Of a stretch of 64,000 nt of DNA, positions 1-11,242 are shown one piece after another. The position numbers were made by a program, and so were the translations under genes. This stretch comes from Gnetum montanum (taxonomy: Eukaryota > Streptophyta > Gnetopsida > Gnetales > Gnetaceae). Under the pieces are notes generated by a model. That model searched no databases. It had not been told where the DNA came from and saw only the letters and a list, made by a program, of their open reading frames with translations. Positions within the stretch are counted from its first letter, which is position 1. Each line of letters starts with the position of its first letter. The stretch covers positions 315,348 through 379,347 of the forward strand of contig MNCI01006151.1 of the NCBI GenBank assembly GCA_015680685.1, read 5' to 3'.

Positions 1-889
1 ATCAGATTCATATGCTCTATTATAGTGGTGACCCCTTCTATGCTCATGCCTCTTTTGATGCTCTCTTTTATTCTTCTTCTTCTTCTTCATTCATACTCTT
101 CATCTTCTAAATCAGAGTATCTTGAATATCTGTCATGATGGCCATGAGTTTGGCTTTCTTCCCTATTAGAGTTCCTATACTTATGTCTTTTCCTGTCAAA
201 GTTCTCCGACAATTGCGATGAGGCAGATGAGGTGGTAGGAGAATGATGTTGGTTGGTTCTCCTTTTGTGACTCTTATATGTCTCTCTATAAGATTTACTA
301 CGATCCATTGGCCTAGAGTACCACTTGTATCTTGAGTTAGTAGCCTCTTCCTTTTGTGTCTCTATTAGAGTATAATGATGTTGGGCTTTGATAGGTTCCT
401 GTAGTCTAATGAAAGGTGTCTTTGAAGGCTCCTCATGGTTCTAGTGAAGTTATTTTGAAATGAATTGATTAGCATCAAGCTCTTCTATGATAACAGAAGT
501 GTTAGCTTGCTTTCCTTTACTATGTATATGTTTGATTTCCATGGTAGCATCTCTTCTCATTTGCTCCTTTGTGGGTTCATAGGGTCTGGTCATGTGTTGA
601 GTCACATGATACCCTTCTTGAATCTAGTCCAAATGCATCCCTTTTAAAGTAGTTGTAGCATGTTTAATGCTACACATTCTGGAGGTAGGACTATGTTACC
701 TTGTATATCTCTACATCTCATTTGCTTGTCTTGATGGAAGATGAATGTGAAGTCTAGATGGTACATATTAGTGTGAGCATAAGTGATTCGTATCTACATT
801 GGCATCCCCCATTCTTCTTCATCAACAATTCTATCACTACTTCTTCTTGTTTTGTTGGTGGATGATGGTTGATCATTATGTGAAGCCAT
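1..889 (-). pseudogene. gag N-terminal part of Athila-like element E0, degenerate
   Basis: Reverse-strand reading begins at an ATG at 889 and runs off the left edge. It shows the N-terminal gag block of this family (a 'YAHTNMYHLDFTFIFHQD' segment, about 690-790) and then, at 66-308, a stretch rich in Arg, Ser, His, Asp and Glu followed by an acidic tail. Gag forms the capsid of the retrotransposon particle. Several in-frame stops make it non-functional. The start resembles that of E2 (DEEE followed by MPM), so E0 and E2 belong to one subfamily. No capsid or zinc knuckle is seen because the window cuts the element. The open stretch at 465-647 on the other strand is a shadow. Confidence 0.7.
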
Positions 890-1008
890 GTTATAGTTCT
901 TAGATGGTTAGAGTTAAAAGTGTGCTTTAATTATGGTTCTTAGATTTGACTTTATGTTTCACATACGACAAACTTTGAAAAATCAATTACTTAGCATAAC
1001 ATTGACTT

Positions 1009-1028
1009 GTCCTTAGCAATGATGCTAA
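1009..1028 (-). other. Primer binding site of element E0
   Basis: Read on the minus strand this is TTAGCATCATTGCTAAGGAC, directly after the LTR end CATCA. It is a decayed version of the TTGGCGCCGTTGCCGGGGAC type of site found in Athila/Tat elements and matches the same position in E1, E3 and E7. Confidence 0.6.
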
Positions 1029-1490
1029 TGATGCGTGGTGGAGTATCCAACACCCAACCATATGAGATACAAGTGTTCAAGCATGATCCCAGTCGAATTT
1101 CATAAATAAGGCAATGTGATTATGAAAGTAATTGGTTAGAGTTTGCAATCATTGTCTTCCCACATGAGCTGGTAAATTCAATGCATATGGTTTAACTCAT
1201 AATGAGGTATATGATAGATGATGTTGTGTTGACCATATTGCTTTTGGCTAACATGAAGTAAAAGTAATAGTTCCTAAATCTAAGTGACAATAAATGAATC
1301 AAATCTAGCTTATGCGATGAGCAGCTAGTCCTCATCTTATGTTCATACCTTGGACTTTATGTAACTACTACTAGGATTAGTAACTACCACACTACTAGGC
1401 ATACTAAGTGATAGTACCACTACGTTATCAAGTAGCTACACTTAAGTGCTTGAGATTAATCATACTCATTTTGCTTAACTAAAGGAATAA
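1029..1490 (-). repeat. 5' LTR of E0, interrupted by insertion of E1
   Basis: Minus-strand LTR ending CATCA at 1029. The segment about 1330-1485 matches, in reverse complement, the R/U5 part of the E2 LTR near 37065-37200 (shared run GTTAAGCAAAATGAGTATGA with few changes). Only the 3' half of the LTR is here. The rest was displaced when the plus-strand LTR starting at 1491 was inserted. Confidence 0.6.
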
Positions 1491-2278
1491 TGATGAGAGC
1501 GGTTACTCTAGCAGTTTATTCTAATTATTAGAGTAGTTGCTCCCAAGCCTATAAATACAGTGCCCAGGTGCACAATTGAAAAAAAAGTCTTTTAGCAATC
1601 AAGTAGCGCAACTCTTGTAGTCTGAAAGTTAGAGTATTTTCCAAGTGCCCATAGCAGGAGGTCAAAGTATGGATAGATCCTTATTTGAGCATTGTGTACT
1701 TGAGCACACCTTATGTACAACAATAAAGATGAGCTCTTTGATTGATCCTTGCAGCACTTGAGAGATTTGTTTTCTTACACATTTCTTTTATTTTATTTTC
1801 TTACGCATTTATTTTATTTTATTTTATTTTATGCACTTTACATTTATGTTATTAGCACACACAGTACGATCACTTTGAGCATGTGTAACACTTGGTAACC
1901 TAGTAACGATTAGCGTTTGGTAATCCCAGTAGTGTTGCGCTAGTTCAGGATATGTACGGCAAGTGAGAATGGATACTGGTGTTAGGATTAGTTTAAAGCC
2001 TAGTTAATTAGTACTTAAGTTAAATTAGTCACCTAGTTATCTCTCTCCTTCCTTACTAGTGCAGGACATAAAAACATAAAAGTTATAAAAATCATATGCC
2101 TCAATCTTACTTAACCATACAATCATGACATACAGGTAAGCTTGGGAAGACAACGATCAACTAACCTGTCCTTGTTTCACAAGGGTGAATAAGCACTTAG
2201 TCCTTAGAATTTGACCTGATCATGCGTGAAACGCTCATATTTGTATGGTTGAGCGTAGCGGTGCCTCGCCGCTCATCA
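1491..2278 (+). repeat. 5' LTR of E1
   Basis: Starts TGATGAGAGCGG and ends GCTCATCA, the family's TGATGA...TCATCA ends. It contains a TATA box (TATAAATA, 1550-1557) and a polyadenylation signal (AATAAA, about 1722), about 170 bp apart as in the other LTRs. An ATTTT-type microsatellite lies at 1787-1833. Length 788 bp. The start is inserted into the minus-strand LTR of E0. Confidence 0.8.
1787..1833. repeat. ATTTT microsatellite inside the E1 LTR
   Basis: Two runs of TTTTA repeats separated by CTTACGCATTTA. It lies just after the R region and adds length to this LTR. Confidence 0.8.
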
Positions 2279-2298
2279 TTGGCACCATTGTCAGGCAC
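2279..2298 (+). other. Primer binding site of E1
   Basis: TTGGCACCATTGTCAGGCAC directly follows the LTR end. It is a mutated form of the TTGGCGCCGTTG(C/T)CGGGGAC site of Athila/Tat elements, usually said to pair with a tRNA-Asp-type primer. The position fits minus-strand DNA priming. Confidence 0.75.
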
Positions 2299-2414
2299 TT
2301 AGTTGTTTGTGTGCTAGTTAAAACTTAGAAAATCATTCACATCATTGGAATAAATCCTTAGGGTTGGTTTAGAAAATAATAAACAAGAATACATTGTACA
2401 CTGAACAAACAAGT

Positions 2415-4880
2415 ATGTCTCCTTCTTCGTACAAAAGTGCCTCACCGCCTAGGTCTAAAACAGGAAACAATCGGTGGCATAATACACATGACATTGATCC
2501 ACCGGTCCCTCAACAAGTTCGTGTGGTATATATTCATCTCGATGAGTATATACCAGAATTCACCTTTATCCTCCATCAAGATGAACAACTTCATTGGCGA
2601 GACTCAGAAGGTAACATAGTGTTACCTCTCGATCGTTCAGTCCCAAGCATGCTTCTTCGTGCTCTCACACAAATTGGCATGCTACACTTACATATAGAAT
2701 ACGTTGTGCAAGATCATGACTTGAGAGAATACCATCCCATAGAGGTACAACATCAAAGGGACTTTCAATAGGAGAGACATCATATGTCTTTGAAGGGTAA
2801 GTGGTCCCAGGATGCCCCATGTGTCTTAAGAGAAAATGAGGGTGGTGAACCTACCTCAGGTAGTTGGCCACACAACGATGTTCCTCCCCTTGACTTTGGC
2901 CAAGGGTTTGTGTATCAAAACCTTCATTCCACTATTTATAACCTGGGTTCTGATACCCATAGGCACAAAGGGTCTAAAAAAGGGACACGAACTCATGATA
3001 AAGGTGGACATTCTGATAGCAATCGCGATCAGGGTCGAGACCATAGAAGAGAAGGTAGCAGACACTGTCACGGTGATGGTTCTCCTTCTTCTTCACCTTC
3101 ATCATCTCCTTCACTCTCCCCTTCAATATCCAGACATGGTCATAAGGAAAAAAACCATGGGAATAAAGGTAGGCAAAGTGGAAGTCATAGACGAAATAGC
3201 CAGGAAAGGGGATGAGCACACTCTGGAGAGTCATGACATAGAAGAAGGGAGAGTAGGGAACAACATAGGCATCATAGATGCCATGGAAGAGATGATCATG
3301 ATGAACCCCTCCTCACTACTTTAAGAGATTAGATATGAACAACATCCCATGATTTGAAGGGGGATACAACGCTGATCCTCAGAATCATTTATAAGCATTC
3401 CATGATGTGTGTGCCTTATAGAAAATAGAGAAGGAATGGCAAAAACTTAAGTTGTTCTAGAGGACACTAGTCAAAGAAGCGAAGAGCTGGTACTAGTCCT
3501 TAGAATAAGAATCTATTCATAGATGGAGCACTATGTTAGAATTATTCAACGATAAGTACCAAACGTACTCACAAGTGTCCAACCTGTGAAAGCAAATCCA
3601 AGGCTAGAAACAATGAGGACATAAACCCTTGGATGTTGCCATGGGCTGATAATATGCATTGTTACATCATTGTCCTAATCATGGTTATTCACAAAGGGAT
3701 CAACTGCCTCATCTCGTGGATGGGCTTAAGCATGAAACGAGAAGAACCCTTGGGACTTATGCCCAAGGGAGACTATCTGAGCTTAGGTCCCATCAAATTC
3801 AAAGACTATTGGAGCAAGTTTCTAAGGAAGAAGGTGAGCTACATAAGAGATAAAGTGTAAAAGAGTATAACTGAGACCCCTCCCTTCAGAAGAGGGGAGT
3901 AAGATTTTGTGAGGATGAAGAAGAGTCACCTATCCAAAAGATGGTGAATAGGAAAACTTTACCTATCCAAGAAGATGACATGAGAAGTTTCAACAAAGGT
4001 AGACCAAATGTGGGATTCCCTAGACAATAGATTTCAAAATTTTCTTAAAATAGTAGAGGAGTTTAGAGAGCAAGGTAGTGAGAAAAGAAAAAAGAAAGAG
4101 GCTGAACATGCACATAGCAAGGGTAAGGGCAAAGTTGCCATCATTGAAGAGGTTGTGGATTCAGAAATCGACAATGATAGTGGATGTGAGATATGTCAAT
4201 ATGACCATCTTAAGGGATGTTTCCCTATAATCTCACATCTGTAGGAGTTTGGGATGTATGCACTTAACCCACAATTAAAAAAAAGGCAAACACCCCAAAG
4301 GTTACCTTATCCTCAAGGTAACCCAAGACAGTTCCACCAACCCTTAACATATTATCCCAATGGAACTCTACCACAATTGATTGAGCAATATCAATAGTGA
4401 CAGCACCTACAATCATGGGGAATGCCACCACCAAGGCAACAGTATCCTTACTAGCAACCTAACCTGTATGGATATTATGTGCAACAACCAATCTTCCCAT
4501 GTGACTCTACTAGTCACATCACTCCTCAACCTCACTAGCAAGCCCGTGAGTATTATGGAACTCCCTCTTCTAGAGGTGATATTTCACAAGCATATCATCC
4601 TTCTTATTTGGCTACACCTCTTCCACCAATAGCTCCACTACCACTTGCTCCCGTGATGCAAGGTGAAATCCCTACCCAACCGTAGCAACGTAATGCCACA
4701 AGGGCTGTTAACTCTCAACCTACTATTGGTTCCAACAACCACATGAAGAAAAGACCTTTCTTTAAAACCAATAGTCCAACCAAGCCCTTGTAATCACAAG
4801 CAACTGATTCCTTAGATGCCTTAGTATCAATCATAACTTCGAAGCCCCCTTCAACCCAATCACCGCACTCAACGCATATA
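2415..4880 (+). pseudogene. gag of E1, degenerate
   Basis: The structural protein of the element. The true start is probably the ATG at 2415 (MSPSSYKSASPP), matching MSSSRRRDG in E7. Blocks in order: N-terminal domain to about 2760; a TAG stop at 2769; a Ser/Arg/Asp/His-rich stretch (about 2940-3210, with SPSSSPSSSPSLSPS); a capsid domain in broken frames about 3330-3860; a Lys/Glu-rich stretch and zinc-knuckle-like CEICQYDHLKGC at 4185-4220; and a Gln/Pro/Tyr-rich part about 4280-4480. At least fifteen stops and several frameshifts break it. The same order is seen in E3 and E7. Confidence 0.8.
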
Positions 4881-4883
4881 GTC

Positions 4884-6240
4884 ATGCTAACACATGTCGT
4901 CACTAATTGGATCAAAGTTCGCTACCTTCCCAAGAAATTCTCTGATCTTGGGAGTCCTCTGATATACTTACAAATTACTAAAAATACACAATGCAAGGCT
5001 CTTTTGGATTCAGGTTCCAGTGTGATGAAGTATCATAAGTCAATGCGTCGACTGGGCTGGGTATACATGGCCACGTCGATGCGGGCCCGTTGACGTAGCC
5101 TCCCTGCGTTGACATGGCCCCGTTTACACAGCCACCCTTCTTGGCCTATAAATATGAGGGCCTTCTGCCTCATTTAGGCATCTTTTTGAGTAGTTGTAGC
5201 GAAGCTCTTGCAGTTTGCTCCCGCAAAAGATAGAATATTTTCCAAGTGCCCGCAGCAAGTGTAAGAAAAGTGATCAGATCTTTATTCAAGCATTGATGTA
5301 TCTGAGCCCATTGGTGTGACGGCAATAAAGATGAACTATTCAAGCATTCCTTGCAGCATTTGGACTTAGTTATTTCATGCATTGAATAGTTTAATATGTT
5401 TATGCTTTATTAATTACTTGTTGATGCTTTATTAGTTACTTGTTGATTATTTATGTTTTCATTATTATAATTTCAATCATGATTTTTCATTTGTAGTTCA
5501 TTAAAGACATAAGTATGACCATCTCGAACATAATCCAAACACTTGGTAAGCCCAATGATGCTTAACGTCTGGTAACCCAGTAGTGTTAGGAAATGCTCAG
5601 AACATGCTTGAAAGATGGGACCGAATACTTATGCTAGGAGTAGTTAGAATATAAACTAGGATAATTAGAGATTAGATAATAGTTTATTCCTTACTTTCCA
5701 TACCTCAATTAGTCACTGAAAAGATAATTAAAAAGATATAAAAATCATTAGCCTTAGTCTCACTTAACCATCATAAACAGGACATCACAAGTGAGATTAG
5801 GATGACAATGAGTGTTCTAACCCAAGGTTTCACTGGTTAGAAGTCTGGTGTATGTTAAGTGCTTACAGTCTATAGATTTTGACCGAGTTGCACATGAACA
5901 CTCATGATTTGTATGGTTGGATGTAGGGGTACCTAGCCGCTCATCACAGTGTTAACTTGATTTCCCAAGAAATGTACAAGGCTTGGAACCTACCTCCATC
6001 AAAAAAGAGGAACATCCATTTAGAGTTGGCTGACTAGTCCATCACTATTCCATTGGGACTAGGGAAAGACATTGTTACCACTATTTGTGGGTGGTCATAC
6101 CTAGCTAATTTCCTAGTGATTCAGGTAAAAAATAGTAATGGGACTTCCCAATCATAATGGGAAGAGCATGACTAAGTACCATTGATGCATGCCTAGGAAT
6201 TTGTGATCTTTCACAAGAAATATCAAAGGAAAATATATTT
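4884..6240 (+). pseudogene. Aspartic protease of E1, split by a solo LTR
   Basis: Retroviral-type aspartic protease that would process the polyprotein. The active-site block ALLDSGSSV ends at 5022 and resumes after the inserted LTR with NLISQEMYKAWN at 5947. The C-terminal part (IPLGLGKDIVTTICGWSY, about 6045-6105) matches the E6 and E7 proteases. Removing the insert and one copy of the target duplication leaves the frame open across the join, so the protease was intact there when the LTR landed. Later stops and a frameshift about 6130-6170 break the end (the IIMGRAWLS block). Confidence 0.85.
5023..5946 (+). mobile_element. Solo LTR of the Athila-like family (subfamily C) inside the E1 protease
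   Basis: A 924-bp LTR with ends TGATGAAG...CTCATCA, flanked on both sides by CAGTG (5018-5022 and 5947-5951), the target duplication. It has a TATA box (TATAAATA, 5147-5154) and AATAAA (5324-5329). Its sequence follows the E6 and E7 LTRs, including the CGTTGACG-rich U3. No internal sequence remains, so it arose by recombination between the two LTRs of a full element. Confidence 0.93.
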
Positions 6241-6567
6241 AAAAAGATCAAGAAGAAGAAATTTCTGTGCATCGCATATAGTGACATAGGGTGTAATTAC
6301 GTGCAGAGGTCATGGTTTGTGTAAACTTTAACATTGCCTACATGCAATCAGTGTGCACAAGTGATCAACATACAAAGATTCTTGTATGTAGCAGCCACAG
6401 AATAGGAAGGCACCCAATGGCTGATAGCTAATGAAGAAAGAAATTCACTCATATGCATGGAACCAACTGAGGGTTTGACTTGTGCTTACATCAATAGCAT
6501 AGACGCATTAGAGCAAGTCCACTGCTAACTTCCAAGTCTTAACCTTGAAAATATCAACTAGGGAAAG
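6241..6567 (+). pseudogene. Protease-RT linker of E1
   Basis: The spacer between protease and RT in this family. It resembles the part of E6 at 58700-58925 (for example EPTEGLTCAYINSIDALEQ against EPSEGLVCGYMESMDELEK), in a frame broken by stops. No separate function is known to me. Confidence 0.55.
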
Positions 6568-7630
6568 TTGGAAATCCTTGAGAAATTTAAGCAGGAGCCC
6601 CTCGAGCTGAAACCATTGCCCACTAGTATGGAATACACGTTTCTTAAAAATGGAAAACTAGTAATTATCAACACTAAGCTTACTCCTCAACAGAAAGAAG
6701 AACTGTTGAAAGAAATAAATAAATGGTTGGAAGCCTTCACTTGGTCATATCTCAAATTAACTGGAATAGATTCTAGAATATTCCAACATAGAATTTACAC
6801 TAACCCCTCCATGAAGGCTTGAAGACAATCACAGAGACGATTGAACCCTAAGCTAAAGCAAGTAGTTAAGGAAAAAATTGAACAGCTTCTCAAGGTTGGG
6901 TTCATATACCCCATTGCTGATAGCGAATGGGTTAGCCCCTTAGTTATTATGCCCAAAAAGGAAGACAAATGGAGGGTGTGCATAGATTTCAGGCTACTGA
7001 ATATGGCAACATTCAAAGATCGCTTTCCATTGCCATTTGTCAACCAAGTCTTAGACACCATCGCAGGGTATCGCTATTACACTTTCCTGCATGGATATAG
7101 CAAATATAACCAAATACAAATAATCCTAGAAGACCAAGCCAAGACTACATTCACCAATCCTTGGGGAATGTTCATATACAAATAGATGTCATTTGGCTTG
7201 TGTAATGCCCGTGCAACATTTCAACGACTAGTTCTAAGCATATTCCAACAGCAAATAGGGAATGGCGTGAAGGTATTTATGGACGACTTTTCCACTTATG
7301 GAGCAAACTTTGATTAAGCCTTGGACCAGGTAGAGTAAGTGTTAAAAATATGTATAGAAACCAATTTGAGGCTCAACTGGCAGAAAATCCATTTGATGGT
7401 CCAAGAGGGTGTAGTACTAGGGCACAAAATCTCACACACAGGGATAGAGGTAGACCATAAGAAAATCAAAGTTATCTAAGGAATTACCCATCAACTGGAA
7501 ACTGTAAAAGATATTTGGTCATTCCTTGGACACACTGGCTACTATAGGAGATTTATTGAGAACTTTTCAAAGGCTGCCAAACCATTGGTGAAATTAACAA
7601 AAAAGGGCATGCCTTTCGAGTGGACCAGGG
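6568..7630 (+). pseudogene. Reverse transcriptase of E1
   Basis: RNA-dependent DNA polymerase of the Ty3/gypsy type. A lead segment (6568-6822) is followed by the RT core. Visible motifs: WVSPLVIMPKK, WRVCIDFRLLN, FPLPF, MSFGLCNARATFQR (about 7187-7230), the catalytic VFMDDFSTYG (about 7273-7302, FMDD in place of YVDD) and LGHKISHTGIEVD. The sequence resembles Athila-type RT. Stops at 6820, 7183 and several later ones break the frame. Between the RT and RNase H the connection domain continues as SFLGHTGYYRRFIENFS. Confidence 0.9.
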
Positions 7631-7639
7631 CATGTGAAT

Positions 7640-8080
7640 TAGCTTTTCAAACTTTGAAATAAAAGCTAGTAGAAACACCCATTCTACAAGCTCCTCACTA
7701 GTCCAAACCATTCCATATCATGACTGATGTGTCCAACTATGCTTTAGGAGTTGTACTTACATAGTTAGATAACTAGAAGCATCCTTATTACATCCATTGT
7801 GCAAGTAGAAGTATCGCTAGTGCACAACTTAACTATAGTACCACAGATAAAGAATTAATGGCTATAGTGCTTGCACTAGAAAAGTTTAGATACTATGTAT
7901 TAGGATATAAAGTATATATACATACAGATCATAGTGCAATCCAGTTCCTCATGAATAAGCCAATGGTAAGCCCTCGTATCATACAATGGCTTGTAATCTT
8001 ACAAGAGTTTGATTTAACGATGATCGATCGCAAGGGCACTGAGAATGTAGTTGCTGATCATTTATCTTGGTTATGATGGG
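7640..8080 (+). pseudogene. RNase H of E1
   Basis: Ribonuclease H domain that degrades the RNA of the RNA/DNA hybrid. The first catalytic Asp block is PFHIMTDVSNYALGVVL (about 7709-7759) and the ELMA block (7852-7863) supplies the Glu. The part 7858-8076 is open and includes YKVYIHTDHSAIQFL with the third Asp, ending ENVVADHLSWL. Stops about 7662, 7700 and 7762 break the N-terminal half. Confidence 0.88.
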
Positions 8081-8199
8081 ACAACAAAGAGGATGAGTAT
8101 CCAATTTTTGATCATTTCCCTAATGAATTTCTCTTTGCTAGTGCAGTAAACAATTAATCACCCACAAATACAAATTGGTATAGTAGCATTCTTACCTAT

Positions 8200-9510
8200 C
8201 TTCTCACCCAACAAACACCACAAGAGTTAAACCTTAAGAAGAAACAATAGTTTCTTCACCGAGCTAAGTACTTTATGGAGATCAATGGGCAACTTTACAA
8301 AGTGTGTCCCGATGTCTTGGTTCGATGGTGTGTTCCTGATATAGATCAACTGTAAGTTCTCCAAGACACTCATGAGGGTCCTTGTGGGGGTCATTACGCT
8401 GGGAGATGAATGACCATCAAGATCTTGCTTGCAGGATATTATTGGCCTACATTATTTCAGGATGCCCATCGTTTCGTCCAATCTTGTAAGCGTTGCCAAT
8501 GTGATGGGGAAATGACTGCTAGAATGAAGGAATGAAGGATCTGCAACACTGGATTCAACCATTAGAACCCTTCAAAATTTAAGGAATTGATTTTATGGGG
8601 CCGATTACACCAATGTCTAATGGAAAAGCTTATATTATTGTTGTCGTTGATTACCTAACAAAATGGGCCAAAGTAGCTGCTGTTAAAGATTGTACATCAT
8701 CTACAGTTGCACAATTTATTCAACAATAAATCATAAACAAGTTTGGTGTGCCATGTGCACTTATTTCAGATAATGGTACACACTTCATAGGTGCAACTTT
8801 TCAAAAATTAATGCAACGCTTAAGGGTTGAACACAAACTAACAACACCATACCATCCCCAAGTCAATGGTCAAGCCGAAGTCACCAACATGAAGATTACA
8901 AAAATATTGACAAGAACTATTAGTAAGCTTAGGCGAGACTGGAACACTAAACTAAACAATGCTCTTTGGGCATACTGCTCCACATGGAAACTCCCTACAA
9001 GCTAATCTCCCTATGAGTTAGTGTACGATAAATTACCAATGCTTCCATTCAAACTGAGCTTTGTACACTATCCACGACATGTGATCTCAACCTTGACCTT
9101 GACCTAGCACAGAAACAACGGTTAGTAACCCTTAATTTGCTAGATGAAAATTGACTAGCTACCCTATCATCTAATGAATTGCACAAGGCATTCAATAAGC
9201 AATGTCATGACCTAAGAATTAGGAAAGTTAAATATCAACCGGGAGATAAGGTTCTCTACTAGAATCCCACACATGTGCCACAACATACTAAATTTCAAAC
9301 ACTATGGGAAGGACCTTATATTATTTATGCAACTTTTCCTCTAGGGGCCATGACAATATACAAACTTGAGAACCTAGAAAAGAAACTGTTGGTCAACGTG
9401 CAACAAACCAAACCTTTTCATGAGCTTAGGACAACCAGTACACATGCTACCTTTGTTAGTGGACAACCTTGCTCATTATTTTGGATCTCCTTCTTCCAAC
9501 TCAGTCATGG
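8200..9510 (+). pseudogene. Integrase of E1
   Basis: DDE integrase that inserts element DNA into the genome. The zinc domain shows H and H in HEGPCGGHYAG (about 8370-8404) and CKRCQ (about 8488-8502). The core has the first Asp in GIDFMGPI (about 8583-8606), the second in ISDNGTHF (about 8764-8787) and the Glu in NGQAEVTN (about 8866-8889). The C-terminal part is in broken frames to about 9500. A frameshift near 8530 and several stops inactivate it. The catalytic triad is still present. Confidence 0.9.
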
Positions 9511-9522
9511 GGGAGATGGATA
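9504..9522 (+). other. Polypurine-like tract after the E1 integrase
   Basis: CAGTCATGGGGGAGATGG lies just after the integrase frame. The same tract occurs in the inverted fragment (about 11395-11412) and in E2 (about 31463-31480). It resembles the polypurine tract upstream of the 3' LTR of E6 (CAGTCGTGGGGGTA), but no LTR follows it here. In another frame it can encode SVMGEM, which is also partly kept between copies. Confidence 0.45.
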
Positions 9523-10398
9523 CCTATGCTAACCATTCTAGGCCCTCAGTTCTTTTTCAATTTTTGTTTTACACATTTTTGTTTCACACATTTTTCCAAG
9601 TTTTCTTGTTTTTTTTTTACACCATTGTTCATATTTTTACTATTTCTTTGATTGCTTGATTTACTTTTATTCATCATCCAATAAGTGCTCATGATTGTGG
9701 ATTGAATTATATCATATTCATTGCTAATGTTTGGTTTTTACCTTTGAATTATGATGCTAATATTAATGTATGGTTCTTTTGGTAAAATAAGCAATGAGTC
9801 CATGCCATCCACTCATCCATATAACTCTATGGTCTCTTTTGGCTTGGAACTATACAGTCCCTTTTTCTAGGTAAACTTGTTAATGAATTGGTGGTTGGGT
9901 ACTTTTCAAACCAAGGAAGGACTCAAAAGATGAAAAGGGTGTAACTTCAAGGGGATTCGATGCATTTGTGCTGGCCATTCTCTTGGGTGCTTGGATGTTT
10001 TTTCTTTGGTTTTTTGCCATTCTAACATTATTCAAAAATTAGGAAGTTGAGTGAATAAAAATAAGTCTTTTCATGGTGTGGTTCTCACGCAAAAAAAAAG
10101 GGGGGAAAAAGAGAAAGGTGAGAATTCAAAGCACACCCCTTAGACATAATAAAGAAATATAGGCTATAAGCACAAGTTATGGAACTGGAAAGACATGTTA
10201 CCCATGCCTAAAGGTTTCCTCTAACTAAGGCCCTTTCTCACTTCCTAGTTCTCCATCTCGCTCTCCTCGGAATGGTGGTGACTCTTTGTGGAAGCATTCT
10301 TGTTTCTTCAAGTGGATGGATTGCTCAAGTGTGTTGATGTGAGATCACTAGATGTGGTTTGTTTGAGTCTGGATTTGGGATGAGTTCTACTCAATTAC
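9523..10398 (+). other. T-rich non-coding tail of E1
   Basis: Starts with a pyrimidine-rich stretch, then AT-rich sequence without a credible gene. The segment AAAGACATGTTACCCATGCC (about 10189-10208) recurs twice in the E2 tail (about 32127 and 32222), so this is element sequence between integrase and the extra 3' ORF, not host DNA. It ends at the assembly gap. Confidence 0.65.
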
Positions 10399-11242
10399 NN
10401 NNNNNNNNNNNNNNNNNNNNNNNNNNNNNNNNNNNNNNNNNNNNNNNNNNNNNNNNNNNNNNNNNNNNNNNNNNNNNNNNNNNNNNNNNNNNNNNNNNNN
10501 NNNNNNNNNNNNNNNNNNNNNNNNNNNNNNNNNNNNNNNNNNNNNNNNNNNNNNNNNNNNNNNNNNNNNNNNNNNNNNNNNNNNNNNNNNNNNNNNNNNN
10601 NNNNNNNNNNNNNNNNNNNNNNNNNNNNNNNNNNNNNNNNNNNNNNNNNNNNNNNNNNNNNNNNNNNNNNNNNNNNNNNNNNNNNNNNNNNNNNNNNNNN
10701 NNNNNNNNNNNNNNNNNNNNNNNNNNNNNNNNNNNNNNNNNNNNNNNNNNNNNNNNNNNNNNNNNNNNNNNNNNNNNNNNNNNNNNNNNNNNNNNNNNNN
10801 NNNNNNNNNNNNNNNNNNNNNNNNNNNNNNNNNNNNNNNNNNNNNNNNNNNNNNNNNNNNNNNNNNNNNNNNNNNNNNNNNNNNNNNNNNNNNNNNNNNN
10901 NNNNNNNNNNNNNNNNNNNNNNNNNNNNNNNNNNNNNNNNNNNNNNNNNNNNNNNNNNNNNNNNNNNNNNNNNNNNNNNNNNNNNNNNNNNNNNNNNNNN
11001 NNNNNNNNNNNNNNNNNNNNNNNNNNNNNNNNNNNNNNNNNNNNNNNNNNNNNNNNNNNNNNNNNNNNNNNNNNNNNNNNNNNNNNNNNNNNNNNNNNNN
11101 NNNNNNNNNNNNNNNNNNNNNNNNNNNNNNNNNNNNNNNNNNNNNNNNNNNNNNNNNNNNNNNNNNNNNNNNNNNNNNNNNNNNNNNNNNNNNNNNNNNN
11201 NNNNNNNNNNNNNNNNNNNNNNNNNNNNNNNNNNNNNNNNNN
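10399..11242. other. Assembly gap (844 N)
   Basis: A run of undetermined bases. It hides the 3' end of E1 and the junction with the inverted fragment that follows. The open frames that cross it have no meaning. Confidence 1.

Larger units (their letters stand above)
1491..10398 (+). mobile_element. Athila-like Ty3/gypsy retrotransposon E1 (subfamily B)
   Basis: A plus-strand element with 5' LTR, primer binding site, gag, protease, RT, RNase H and integrase in Ty3/gypsy order, then a non-coding tail running into the assembly gap at 10399. The 3' LTR and any extra 3' ORF are not visible. The element is itself interrupted by a solo LTR at 5023-5946. All coding parts carry stops, so it cannot move on its own. 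The closest relative in the window is E3. Assignment to an Athila-like group rests on the RT and protease sequence and the type of primer binding site. Confidence 0.85.

Noticed and set aside
2836-3324. 162-codon plus-strand frame in E1
   Set aside because: Overlaps gag in another frame and has no conserved blocks. Gag is supported by alignment to E3 and E7.
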